Source of the DNA: Lineus longissimus
Taxonomy: Eukaryota; Nemertea; Pilidiophora; Heteronemertea; Lineidae
Assembly (NCBI RefSeq): GCF_910592395.1
Contig: NC_088313.1
Location: 8,246,501 to 8,310,500 of the forward strand
Length of the DNA: 64,000 nt
Direction of reading: 5' to 3'
Shown here: piece after piece, positions 21,083-31,945 of the stretch
How positions within the stretch are numbered: position 1 is the first letter of the stretch
How the letters are laid out: the number at the start of each line of letters is the position of its first letter
The notes under the pieces: model-generated
The model's database searches: none
What the model was told of the DNA's origin: nothing
Seen by the model: only the letters and a program-made list of their open reading frames with translations
Program-made: the position numbers and the translations under genes

Positions 21083-22160
21083 CGTCGTCGTCCGTCGTCC
21101 GTTAGCAGGGCACGTTTCGTAACTGTTAGAGCTATTGAGTTGAAACTTGGTACACATGTACCCTTATGTAATGACACCTTGGAGACCAAGTTTCGGTCCG
21201 ATTCGTTTCATGGTTTGGCCACCAGGGGGCCAAACGTTAAAAGTGAAAATATGCAATATCTCCCTTAATAGTAGTCGGGAAATTTTGAAAAAAATATGGT
21301 AGGTACTTCTAGCAAAGGTGCATCATATATCCTCCGGGTTTTTGATTTGACCTCCTTTTCAAGGTCACAGAGGTCAAATGGTGTAAATTGGCCGTTAGGA
21401 TGTAACGATGGCACGTTTCTAAACTGCAATGACTATTCATACCAAATTTGGTACACATTTACCTCTTAGTCAGGTGATCTCAGGGACTGAAGTTTGGTCC
21501 AATATGATTCACCACTTGACCACCAGGGGGCAAAATCCAAAAACCTTAAAAATGTGATTATTCCTTAACTTCTTGCCCGATTGCCACCAATTTGATATCA
21601 TGGGTACATCTAACCACCATACAGTATATGTCACACAGGTTTTTAATTTGACCTTCTTGTCAAGGTCACAGAGGTCAAATGGCGTAAATTCGCCGTCAGG
21701 CCGTAACTATGGCACGTTTCTTAACTGCAATGACTATTGATCACAAATTAAGTACACATGTACCCCTTGGTCAGGTGATCTCAGGTATCGAAGTTTGGTG
21801 CGATCTGATTTGCCGTTTGGCCTCCAGGGAGGGGGCCAAATCCTAAATTCTTCAAAATGCCATTATTCCTAGTAATGACTTGCCCGATTGGCACCAACTT
21901 TATATCATAGGTACATCTAATTCTAACAACCATTCGATGTGTCACCCGGGTCTTCTTTGATTTGACCTACTTTGCAAGGTCACAGAGGTCGAATGTACTG
22001 TAAATTGGCCATTTTGGGGAAATTGTAATTGCTTGGACCTACATCAAACCTAACACTACATGACACAATACAATGCTCTTTATCCATCTTTCCTCCACAT
22101 GAGGTGAGCACAATGGCCCTGGCCATTTCATTTATAATATTGCGGAAATTTTGTGCACAA
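20988..22160 (+). repeat. Hairpin-headed interspersed repeat, long copy with internal ~302-bp tandem units
   Basis: The head at 20988-21013 is a perfect palindrome: AGCTCACCTCT, TAGC, AGAGGTGAGCT. A CGT microsatellite follows. Then three tandem units start with GCACGTTTC at 21109, 21411 and 21713. Each unit carries a CCACCAGGGGGC-type box and ends with AAGGTCACAGAGGTC. The copy appears to end after GAGGTGAGCACAATGGCCCTGG near 22120. The family resembles abundant marine-invertebrate repeats beginning TTAGCTCACC. No protein is encoded. Confidence 0.75.
21032..21104. repeat. CGT/CCGT microsatellite
   Basis: A run of CGT with occasional CCGT units sits between the hairpin head and the first internal unit of the repeat. 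Confidence 0.95.
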
Positions 22161-23480
22161 ATTAGCGAAAGTTGGTGCTCATCTCATGTCATTTTAGAGC
22201 GAGAAATTTGTTTCCGTCGATCTTTACCACTGAAAAATCGCTTGCATAACTTCGAATTTTTGTGAAAATAAGTATCTGAACTTGGTTTCAAATAGTCTAG
22301 AGAGTTACCTTTGTGGTGATACATATGGTATGTGATAAATATTTGTGGAACTTGTGAAATTCGGTTTTCAAACGTGCCGATGATGCAAGCGATCTCGCGT
22401 GAATTTTGCAAGTCCTGATATGTCGACCGGGTGTCAAAAATCACTCGCCTAAATTCAATTCAAAGATCAAAAATAATATCTGAACTTAGTTTCAAATAGC
22501 CTATGCAATTATCATTTCGGTGATATATAATGCATGCATGTAATAATTGATTAATCTGCCTAAAACGCGCTATTAAAACGGCGAAAGATCGTGATAAACA
22601 CTCTGGTGGTGGTCGCACTAAATAACGACCGGTAGGGCCCGGCGTCTGGCGGAGAAAAAAAGGTAGCGGCCAGAGGTTGAAACGGGATTTTTATGCACTT
22701 TTAACTGTATGTATATGTTGTTTGGATGTATTTCTAACAGTTCTGTAACTTTGATGACCAAGCTTGCGCCCAAAGTTGGTGAAATTGATGCTTGTTTATG
22801 GACTGCGCTAGCGACCGGAGAATTCGCCGTCGGCCATTTTGGCTACGGTCCCTGAGTTGTTGTGGTTGGCAATATTGCAACAAATTTCGCCATTTACGTT
22901 TGTTTACAATTATTTTGAAAGTCACATTATGACATCGTAGTATGAATTCCACTGCAGTTTCGTTACGCAGCAATGCTCATGTTTTTGGTTTGCAATCCTG
23001 TACTGTCTGTACACTGCGCTGTGCATGGCTGTACTGTAGCTGTAAAAAAGACAAAAACCATAGCCTAGCCCTATAGGACAGGCTTAGAGTATAACTCAAC
23101 AGTCCCTCATGATTCATTTGATGGACACCTTATTTGATAGTACCTCATCATTAAGTCCACTAGATCCTGTTCTGTCACATGTCGTAGACGATAGACAATT
23201 TTCAAAATGTAGTACACCACTCGCTCATCTTTAAGCCCAGCTCTCGGCTCACATCATGTGGGCACGGTTGGCTGTTGAGTGTAATGGTTCAGTCTGTGAG
23301 TCGAATTTAAAGAGGTTACACTTTTATTTTGAATTGGAAAACAGCCCACAGGACTGACTTTTCACTGAGTAATAAGTGTGCCCTTCGAAGGTAAAGTCTC
23401 TTTCTGGATTTGCTTCCATAGATGCCTTGTTCAGGATATCATCTGACCGATGCCTGATCAAGCACAGACTGTATCCGGTG
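22161..23480. other. Repeat-rich non-coding stretch
   Basis: No gene is supported. Two related blocks near 22275 and 22485 share CTGAACTT(G/A)GTTTCAAATAG, so an old local duplication is likely. Confidence 0.45.
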
Positions 23481-23550
23481 GTGTACATTTCCCCGTCTAT
23501 GTCACCCTATGTCACGTCTATTCATATGAGTAAATGGTAGAATGAATGTC

Positions 23551-23551
23551 C

Positions 23552-23582
<31 letters not shown>

Positions 23583-23583
23583 C
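23551..23583. repeat. GTCT microsatellite
   Basis: About eight consecutive CTGT/GTCT units. Confidence 0.95.
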
Positions 23584-23877
23584 GTTAAACAGGCACGTTT
23601 CAAAACTATGGCGGATAGGCGATAGATTTTCCCTATAAGCCATTTAGACCCTTCAGGACTCCTGAATAGACCAAGTGTGGGTCCGGCAGGATTAACAGTT
23701 TGGCCACCAGGGGGCAAAAAGCCTAAATCACAAAACAATTTGTTGGCGCTTTATTCAAGCAGATAGAAGCTTGAAATAAAGTTGAAAAGGACCGCATGCA
23801 TGTAGGTCTTGAAACTACTAAGAGTAGTTTTGATTGATACTACCAGTTGGCATTACTGAGCCAAAATCTGTGTTGAC

Positions 23878-23968
23878 CGAGTTTAAGCTTGATTTGAATT
23901 TCCCGCTCTTGTATGACTCTGAAGGTTGTGGGTTCCAATCCCACTTCGGGTCAATTTTTTTTTTTTTT
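23878..23968 (+). repeat. tRNA-like SINE fragment (possible)
   Basis: TTGACCGAG at about 23875 can pair with CTTCGGGTCAA near 23945. Just before the latter lies GTGGGTTCCAATCCCAC, a T-arm-like hairpin with a B-box-like core, and a run of T follows. The D-arm/A-box is poor. This fits a decayed tRNA-derived SINE better than a working tRNA. Confidence 0.4.
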
Positions 23969-24345
23969 TAATTTTTACTTTTTTCACTTGTAAATACATT
24001 TTCTTTACTTTTTTGAATAATTTGGTGGGCGGCCATCTTGGGTTTTTTTTTCTATTTTAAAGCCTTTGCTGTATCCAGAGTGACATGAATTTTATGGTTG
24101 GTGTACAATAAGTCTCCTTTACATGATATCACATGGGCTTTCTATTTGACCTACTTTTCAAGGTCAGCCTGGCTCAGGCACTTAGATTTGACTAATAAGT
24201 GGCATATTTGTCACCATTTAAAAGTCTTTTTACTTTGGTATGTTTGCCTGATATATTGACAAAACTGAGGTTGAAAGAGATCTATCGGGTACTTTCCATG
24301 TTCATATATTTCAGCTGAGCGCCAGGCCCTTGGGCCTCTTGTTTA

Positions 24346-25402
24346 TTCAGTCAATGTAGTACATATCCAAAGTGAGATTCCATCTGGCTCTTCCTTCATG
24401 CCTTGTTCAGAATTGGGGATGGAACAACCATTTGAGAGACATGTAGGAAGTGACTAGATAGAATCTCAGGGAGGGTGGGTGGGGAAAATCTCTCTCTAGT
24501 CTCTGGAGGCACCGAAGGAGGCCTCTCCACCTCAGCTTCCTGTCCCCTGGATGGTGTCATCAGCACACCCCTTCTGGACCTGACCCCTGTCACAACCAGC
24601 CATTATCCACTGGTTCTGAGGGAGGTTCTCAACCTTCCAGGCTTCCCCAAGCATTGCTTGCTTTCCAGCAAAGGACTGCTTGGCTGTCGTCAGCGCCACC
24701 TGGAATTCACTTAAGAAACCCTAACTTTCCTTTGAGACTGAGATATCTCGAGTTAGGATGCAGAGCTAGCCCAGCTGTGGGTGGAATCACCTAAACAAAG
24801 AAATTCAACACCAGATTTTTAAAAATTTAGAAAACACAGCTACATGTATGTATTGTAATTCCTGAATAGTGCGTACAAGTACAGCGCGGCCGATATAATA
24901 GTACCCTTGCCACTGAGAACTTACATCTGTAATCTGATGAACAGCTTTACATCAAAGTGAAATTCAAGAGATATATGTTGGAGCAGTCTAGCCTTACTAA
25001 CAGAGGGTTTTGAGCTCATAATCCCAATGACCCATGGAAGACCAGCGACGAGGATCAGATTCACACTAGTTACACTTTCGGACTCTGTGGACAATTTAGA
25101 CCTCACCAAGAGGAAATTATGAGCACACTAGATAGCGACATAGGATGATATGTTAATGTATACAATAGCCAGTCAATAAAATTAACCCATTGAGCAATGC
25201 CTACAAGTATGCATTGCTGTATAGATTGGCTGAACACAAAAATCCAGCTTTGAAGAGTTGCCGGGATTTGTCATTGGAGAGAAACTCGATGGCCCGATTT
25301 GAAGGCCGATCTTAGAGAGTGGGCAAAACAAACATATTTTCTCATTGTTGGGCCAACAATGTCTACCTGGTGCCCGGTTCCGGAACAGATCCTAGGGGTT
25401 GA
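24346..25402. other. Non-coding stretch
   Basis: I see no coding or RNA signal. The right part may include the 3' terminal repeat of the DIRS-type element, whose ends I could not define. Confidence 0.4.
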
Positions 25403-26605
25403 TCAAAATGCTTTTCCCAGGGAGGATATGTCCACATAACCCTCTCCCCTCAGTCTGCCTTCAGATCCTGCCATTAATTTAGACAATGCAGAGGCTTGAT
25501 CCACCTGCGCACTCCTAGTATAGTAGCCAACTGACCCTTGAGAAAACCACCCCACATGGCTCCCAACCACGTTTAACCCCTTGCCTGCTGGCTCCCCGGC
25601 TGGTTCTACCGGAGAATCGCCTAACTTAGATCTGAGGGCAATTGCACAGCCTGCCCGTAGGCTGTGAGGGGTCTCACCACTATCTATATGCAGCAAAGAC
25701 AAATAGTGTTTTAGACGTCCATAACTAGCTTCTGCTGAAAAGGGCTTGTCTTCGACATACTTCCCCGCCGACACTGGCCTGAAAAGGTACCCTCGAGTAA
25801 CATCCACCGATACGGATTTCGCCACCTCAATGTACGTTTCGATCGCCTTTACTGGGCAAAACATTTCCTCCTTACACCTAAATAGGGAAAACACATTGGC
25901 TTTATCTAGCCTGAAAGTTTTGCCCCAAGTATGTCTTATCACGATACCGGCTCCTCCAGGCAATGCTTTAATCTCCTGGGTAAGCATTAGTCCTGCATCA
26001 TTGGCCCTGTCACCACCAAAAAAACGGAGCTTCAATAGTGCTTGGTCCCTGGCCAAAATGAACCTCTTAATAGGGGGAGTGGAGGCTTCCCCTAATCTCC
26101 TGTCAATGTACATGAATACCAGTGCCAGCTTGTCCATAAAAATTGGCAAGGCCTGCTTTGGGCAAACCCGAGCCATGCTCTGCTCTCTTTTAATTTGGGA
26201 CAGGAATATCCCCACTGTATCAGAGTCCACTGGATTACCACACTGCAGGAAGCCATTCCAGCGCCCCTTATAACCCTGCTTTTCAAGAACATCTTTCAGC
26301 TGAGATACTTTCCCCGCTACTGTACTATACGCTAATCTTCTGGGACAGTCACAGGAAGGGTTTCTGTCCCCAATACAAGCACAGTCTAACTTGTGAACGG
26401 GGGTTTTACCTTTACCGTCTTGCCAAGCTAGGAACAGGCAGATATCATTCGGAGAGCAGGTGGACCAGGATTTCCCCAAGCAGCCTACAAATTTTGACAA
26501 TTTTTGGTGCAGAGTGGATTTTTGCCGCTGGTAGGAAGAGTTAGCAAATTCTGCCCTCAGAGAGTCGACTCTTGCCTGGAGGAGTGGTAATTCAGACTGT
26601 AAGTT
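25403..26605 (-). CDS. Tyrosine recombinase of the DIRS-type element
   Basis: This frame is open from just after an acceptor-like AACTTTTCAG (AG at 26607-26606) to a stop at 25403, about 400 residues. Recombinases of this class integrate circular DNA through a covalent Tyr intermediate. Visible catalytic elements are GGDRANDAG (first Arg), TPHSLRAG (His-x-x-Arg), SHVGWFS (His/Trp) and GYYTR (nucleophilic Tyr). Near the N-terminus, VHKLDCACIGDRNPSCDCPRR is a Cys-rich patch known from related invertebrate elements. No stop interrupts it. The preceding RT frame ends about 80 bases upstream. The acceptor suggests splicing, but this is not proven. Confidence 0.88.
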   Translation of the reverse strand, partial: NLQSELPLLQARVDSLRAEFANSSYQRQKSTLHQKLSKFVGCLGKSWSTCSPNDICLFLAWQDGKGKTPVHKLDCACIGDRNPSCDCPRRLAYSTVAGKVSQLKDVLEKQGYKGRWNGFLQCGNPVDSDTVGIFLSQIKREQSMARVCPKQALPIFMDKLALVFMYIDRRLGEASTPPIKRFILARDQALLKLRFFGGDRANDAGLMLTQEIKALPGGAGIVIRHTWGKTFRLDKANVFSLFRCKEEMFCPVKAIETYIEVAKSVSVDVTRGYLFRPVSAGKYVEDKPFSAEASYGRLKHYLSLLHIDSGETPHSLRAGCAIALRSKLGDSPVEPAGEPAGKGLNVVGSHVGWFSQGSVGYYTRSAQVDQASALSKLMAGSEGRLRGEGYVDISSLGKAF

Positions 26606-26686
26606 CTGAAAAGTTAAATACCGGGAGTTATTCTATTTCTAATTTGATTATCACTGAATAGTCATTTATTTACGAAGGCCCTTCCT

Positions 26687-28884
26687 TTACTCAAGAAGAA
26701 GCCTGGCCATAAAAAGTGGATGCTGCAACTTTTGGGGCATCTGGCCAGCCCGTGTGGGGACTCGAATGGCACACTCCCCAGGATTAGCCAACAGGAGCAG
26801 AGTGGAGCGAGCCTGTAGCAATGGCCACCAACAGGGCAAAGGTGACAGCTTTGGTACCACTAAAGTCACCTGAAGGGGCCTTGGGTTGTCATACATCAAG
26901 AAGTTTACCAATGGAGCCACCAAGCAGAAGGGTGGGAAACCGTAATAGTTTTCTTGGGAACTAAGTCTCTGAGCAAAGCAGTTAACTCCACTTGAATGGG
27001 GTAGTGGAAATGGAGTGAAGTGTGGCAGAGGCTTTCCTGCACTATCATTTTGCACATTAGAATCTAACGCCATGAGGTCAAATGAATGTGGGCCGAACTT
27101 TTCCTCCACCACAATCCAGAAGTCTCTGGATAAACAGGCGTCACTAGGAGACAGCTGCCTGGATGGAGCATCTGCTGGGTTAAGGGCTGAAGGCACATAG
27201 CGTAATTTTAGGTCAAAATTGAGTTCCATCGTCAGAGTGAAAATCCTTTTAAGAATCTCATTCAACAGCCTATCCCTGGCACCCTGGTGTTCCCAAGCGG
27301 CTAATAGTGCCTGATTATCTACATATGCATCCACCCTTGTATTTCTGACTAGATCTGGGACGGATAACAGTGTTCTCTCTAAGGCCTCGGCCTCTTTGAG
27401 ATGAATGGGACGCTTATCGTCCCTGCGCCATAGGTCCCTAACGACTATATCCCCTACAACGCCACCCCAAGCAAAACCACTTGCATCTGACGACAGAGGG
27501 ATGGAGACATGCCTGTCTGACTTCCAGGGAAGCCACTGGACTTCTTTCATACCCACAAAGTCCCACACTTTAATCTCTTCAGCCAGAGACCCCCCTACCT
27601 CAATGGGCTTGGAGGATTTGGTTGCTTTAGCAACCGCCGCAGCCATTTCCCTTATGTAGAGTTTTGCTGCTGGCACGCATAAGAAAAAGGAAATGCACTT
27701 GCCCATGAATCTTTGCAGAAGTTTGATGTGAATTGATTTTGAAGCCAAAATGAACTCCCTCAAGGCTAAGAACGAGGTTAATTTTTCCTCCGGAATGGAG
27801 AAATGCCTATCCTGGGAGTGGAGGAAAAAACCCAAGTGCTTCAAGCATGTATCTGGGATCCATGAAATCTTGTTCAGGGCAAAAGTATATCCCAAGAAAG
27901 TCAGGGTGGCCGTGGAATAAGCCAGTGATAGGCCAGTGCTCTGCTGCCTAGTTACTCCTTGTACAAAGTTTGAGGGGCCGAGGAACCGGTCATCCAAATA
28001 TTGGGTTGTGACAATAGCATTCATTCTCAAGAACTGGGTCACCTGCATGCCAATGGTCTGGTATATGAAAGGGGATAACTTCCAACCAAAGGGGAGGGTA
28101 GTATAAACCATGTACCAGCCTGCCCACTCCAACCCAAAGTAGGTACTCGACTCCTGAGTAATCGCACCCCATCATACGCGGATTTCTCATCAGTACTGGC
28201 CATGAAGTCCCCTGCAGTGATCAGTTGAGGTATAACAGCTAGCGTCTCTAGACTGAAGTGTTCACCCTCCATGAAGAGATTGAGGAACCTTTCATCATGG
28301 CAGAGACGATATTTCTTGGAACCCTCGACCATAACTATTGGCATCACGAGGAGAGGTGGGTCCACCTCCCCTACCCTACCCGACAATTTCAGGGAGCCAT
28401 TCTGCAAACGAGCCTCCAGCTGTTGGGAAATTTCTGTTTTGAACTTCTCACAGGATTTATGATTTTTCATGATCATTGCTGGTGGACTATCATGGTCAAA
28501 TGCCCTGCCCATAAAATTACCCTTAAAGGGCTTCATAAACTCTTTAACATCCACCCCATTTTTAATCCACTGGCGCACACGCTTTGAGTGGGAATTGTTA
28601 ACCTTGGCAGTCAAAGTCTCCCAGCCCTTCAAGTTGTTGTGTAATTGGCCAGCAACAAATGTCTCGGGGTCTCTAAGAGGCAACCTTTCCAGGATGTCTT
28701 CCCACCGCTCTCCTTCCTGTATCCAGGGAACCTCCAACGGATTCTTGTCCGCGGTTGGGGGAGGAAGGGGGCTACCCTTGCAATCTATCCACTTCACCTG
28801 GTTTTTATTACTAAGAGCCCTTTCCGGCTCGAAACCTGCATCACATTCCCATGTGGGAAAGTCGTACCCTGCTCTTGTGGTGTC
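26687..28884 (-). pseudogene. pol: Reverse transcriptase/RNase H of the DIRS-type element, one frameshift
   Basis: After an acceptor-like CTGTTCTTTTCAG (AG at 28886-28885) the frame reads DTTRAGYDFPTWECD and continues to RT: KKYRLCHDERFLN, STDEKSAYDGV, then in another frame WAGWYMVYTTLPFGWKLSP and the catalytic TQYLDDRFLG. RNase H follows with SSDASGFAWGG, AYVDNQALLAAWEHQGARD and PSALNPADAPSRQ. The tail has HSFDLMALDSN, the region after RNase H in this group. The two frames meet near 28135-28165 and need one base to join. The frame is otherwise open, so the lesion is recent or a sequencing error. Confidence 0.85.
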
Positions 28885-29246
28885 CTGAAAAGAACAGGGT
28901 ATCCGAATTTTAAACAGACAATTGCAAGGTGCCCCCTCCCTCCCCCGCGTGGCGAACCACTGGGACTTAGATGTCCCTGGGGGATGGAGAGAACCAGTAA
29001 AGGGTAAAGAACCCCTAAGGAAGCACCAACACTACTTGAACTAGTGAGCAAATAACTTATTTTACCCCTAGTTACAGTATTTCAGACCTGTCTAAAATTT
29101 ACCACACAAAGTGAATGCGTACTAGGAGCCACAGAAGCCACACAGCAGTGGGGAGTGTGCCATTCAAGTCACCCTGGAGAAGACAAATTAAACTAACAAG
29201 AGAGATACACTCATGACAAATAGAACCACAAACTCTAGAAGAAACT

Positions 29247-29945
29247 TTACTGACACCGACAGCCCTCATCTGGCTCTGACACAGCCCTAACACACCGATA
29301 TCTCAATTTTTCCCTGACGAATTTTCCGTTATTTTGGGGCAGGACTGCACTAAGTGGTCGGGTGATTTGCATAGGTAACATAAGCGCACCCCTCCTGGCC
29401 TCTGCCCCCCCACGGCCAGGCAGCGGGGCCCTGTACCCCCTGCCTCTGCGATAAGCCCCATAGGTTTGACCTTGGCCGGTCTGATTTTGAGCCAGAACCT
29501 GTTGCAAGATGGCTGCTAAGTCAGAGCCAGATGAGTGGCGGCCGGTGTCGTCTTTCGCCTTGGTGTCAGGCTTTAGCTTCTTTTGTGTCTTGACCCAGGC
29601 CTCCGCGCTCGAATACACTTTCTTTTCAACATCATTGCCCAGCAGCTTAATGGCGAGGCCTTGCAGAGGAAAACCAAGAGACTCCTTCTCCCGTATGACC
29701 TTTAGTGCCGTCTTGAACTGCTGTTTTTCCGGGTGGTCGTGAATTGTTGCAGTGTCCACCAGGACCTCGACAGCTGCAATAATCTGTGAGTTGAAGGAGG
29801 ACTCTCTCCCTGCTAGTGCACGCACCTGTGCCAAAGCGGTGTCCACTGAAACAGTGGCCGATGACTCCTGGATTTTCCTAATTTTTGCTTCCAACGAGGC
29901 TAGTCTCGTGCTCTCAGTCTCACTTTCATCATCGATGGGTGCAAC
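29247..29945 (-). CDS. gag: DIRS-type gag, exon 3
   Basis: It starts after the acceptor TTTTTCGATTACAG (AG at 29947-29946) in phase 0. It encodes an acidic start (VAPIDDESETEST), a helical region (KIRKIQESSATVSVDTAL, FKTALKVIREKESLGFPL) and an Arg/Gly-rich stretch (GAYRRGRGYRAPLPGRGG) before the stop at 29247. The position and the Arg/Gly-rich C-terminus fit a DIRS-type gag, which often lacks a classical zinc knuckle. Joined with the two exons upstream it gives about 378 residues. Confidence 0.7.
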   Translation of the reverse strand, partial: VAPIDDESETESTRLASLEAKIRKIQESSATVSVDTALAQVRALAGRESSFNSQIIAAVEVLVDTATIHDHPEKQQFKTALKVIREKESLGFPLQGLAIKLLGNDVEKKVYSSAEAWVKTQKKLKPDTKAKDDTGRHSSGSDLAAILQQVLAQNQTGQGQTYGAYRRGRGYRAPLPGRGGAEARRGALMLPMQITRPLSAVLPQNNGKFVREKLRYRCVRAVSEPDEGCRCQ

Positions 29946-30522
29946 CTGTAATCGAAAAATTATGCTTATGCAGGGATCAAATAACTTTTAGGACCCCCCC
30001 CCGCCAGCTTTCGTTACATTATTTGCTACAGGCTACCCACAAAGTTGTGCCCACTACTTGATAAATGAGGTGTGCCCTCGATGGAGTCTTCTCCCACCGA
30101 AGTTGATTTTCCCACCGTACATGCGCATGGGGACAGGCTCAGGAGAACACGTCCAAGGTTTGCCGGATGGGTTATGATATTTTACTGAGAAACCTGCACA
30201 TTGGAAAACATACTCCCTCATTACCTAGTAACAGCCTTGGGCCCACACCTCATTCTCTTCCTTATCCGCACGTTCACTCCGTGGGAGTCAGTCTTTTAGT
30301 ATGTGCCAAAATTTTCACCAATGTGGCCTCCACAGCTCATTACGTCTGACAGAGATAAGACGTGGTACCTCCCAGGCATGCACCACCATATATGAGAAAT
30401 TACAACTTCAAGCTTTTATCGCTTTGAGACGCAAGTCAACACTTGTCAGGGAACCCCGCTTTGCACCAATCCTGGATCCGACCTTGAGCCTAATATAACT
30501 CTGAAAGTTGTTACCAACTCAC

Positions 30523-30711
30523 CCTCTTTCTGCTATTGGCATCGTCCTGGGTATCTGAACCAGCTGCAGCAGTACTGGTACTTGGGGCAGACCCAACAGC
30601 AGCCGGTGGCTGTGTCACCTTCTGGGAACCATTTGACAGGCGGATAGCTGAGTGACATACCAACTGGCGGTACGATAAATCATCCGGTAGGTGTGACATA
30701 CCAAGTATGGT
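30523..30711 (-). CDS. gag: DIRS-type gag, exon 2
   Basis: This 189-base exon is flanked by the acceptor ATTTTTCCAG and the donor GTGAGT (30522). Both phases are 0 and the frame stays open: TILGMSHLPDDLSYRQLVCH, then a Gln/Pro/Ala/Ser/Thr linker ending DDANSRKR. The matching phases on both sides are the main support. Confidence 0.65.
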
Positions 30712-31527
30712 CTGGAAAAATGAGAACAGTGTTATCCAGCTATCTGCAGTTGTACAGCTCCGAAATGGTACCAGATCCTAAGACGTTTGAAATAGAATGC
30801 TTGTCTCTGAACGACCTCACTTGTCTTCACCACCACGTGCACGAAAATCAATCATCCAGTCTAATGCCTGTAATCAGGGTATGCCCTGATGACGATGTTC
30901 TGTAGCCACTGGTACCCCTACAAGACGTACCCAACAGTCAGGGAAACTGCATGTATACACCGGCCAATGCTGCTCAGTGCAGGGGCAGAATACTGGCTGA
31001 GCATGCGAGTACAACATTTTGAGATTCAAACCTCAGTTGAATCCGAAGGCAAAGCCCAGTGCCGGGGTGAAGGGTGAAGTCAGCGCTGCCCCAACAATTA
31101 GCCCCAGTCCCAGCTTGGGATTTACTGTCCAACTTGGTCTCCGACTGACTGACTGTAGCAAAGTCATGCCCATGGTGTCTATAGTCTTGGTTGGTGACCA
31201 ATAAGCAATGAATCCGGACATTGAATTGAATAGGCCTAGGCCTACCATCAGGTCGTTCTGTGTCATGCCCCCTCTGCCATGGTGTGAGTAATGCAATCAG
31301 CAATGGGTGAATGATACATGGTGGGTATACAAATGGCCTACAGTACAGTGCGCACGTGCATGCCTGCAGTGCATCGATCAGGATCATGGCCATGTGCATT
31401 TCGCCACGAAGCGATCTACAAACTAGTGAGGCGGTAGGCCTAGTGCTCCAGGCACCGTATAAACGGTAATAAACCCCAGTGATCTATGCTTGACAGCTCA
31501 TGAACTTAGTGGGGGAAACTAGCTCAC

Positions 31528-31776
31528 CTGTATGTCATAGCCCGTGAGTTTTTTGAATTCTGACCCCAGCTCCTCAGTCGAATATGATTGGAGCAAATGG
31601 CCTTCCTTGAACGAGGCGAGTTCGCCCTGGTTTGCTTGGGTTTTTTCTTTCAATTCGTCGTTCTGTCCTGCCTGCAACTGCATAACAAGGGGGAGAAGGT
31701 CCTTCCCTTTCAGAGACCTGTCCGGGTTAACCCAGAATTTTGGTTTAGTGGACGCTTTTCCACCGTTTTCCGCCAT
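31528..31776 (-). CDS. gag: DIRS-type gag, exon 1
   Basis: From ATG at 31776 it reads MAENGGKASTKPKFWVNPDR, then a Lys/Leu helix and ELGSEFKKLTGYDIQ, ending exactly at the donor CAG/GTGAGC (31527). An upstream in-frame ATG exists at 31806, but the internal one gives the more compact start. There is no known domain. CCAAT-like ATTGG words lie upstream at about 31861 and 31901 and may belong to the promoter. Confidence 0.6.
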
Positions 31777-31945
31777 GATGCCTATGATATTGCGTGATGA
31801 CTCCACCCAAAATCTCTGGAATGGCGCGCAGCCTCGTTGTCAAAGCGACGCGCTTTCCCCATTGGTCAATCCCCGGGTCATGACCCCCTATTGTCAACTG
31901 TGATTGGCTAGCGTAAGCGGCTTCTCGACTAACATGCCACCAAAT

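Larger units (their letters stand above)
23481..24345 (+). repeat. Hairpin-family repeat, diverged copy
   Basis: It contains a GTCT microsatellite, GGCACGTTTC at about 23591, CCACCAGGGGGC at 23704-23715 and TTTGACCTACTTTTCAAGGTCA near 24146. It ends CAGCTGAGCGCCAGGCCC with CTTGGGCCTCTTG, the tail typical of this repeat family. The head palindrome is not recognisable here. Confidence 0.6.
25403..31776 (-). mobile_element. DIRS-type tyrosine-recombinase retroelement with spliced gag
   Basis: On the minus strand the order is gag exon 1 (31776-31528), exon 2 (30711-30523), exon 3 (29945-29247), an RT/RNase H region (28884-26687) and a tyrosine recombinase (26605-25403). RT together with a tyrosine recombinase and no DDE integrase defines the DIRS order of retroelements. 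The terminal repeats were not found, so these are coding limits rather than element limits. RT has one frameshift. Confidence 0.85.

Noticed and set aside
21032-21104. CGT array considered as a CRISPR-like or satellite array
   Set aside because: A simple trinucleotide microsatellite with no spacers, in a eukaryotic repeat.
23878-23968. Functional tRNA gene
   Set aside because: The T-arm is convincing but the D-arm/A-box is poor and the acceptor stem imperfect. It is better explained as a SINE remnant.
25746-26273. 175-codon plus-strand ORF
   Set aside because: It is an antisense shadow of the tyrosine recombinase.
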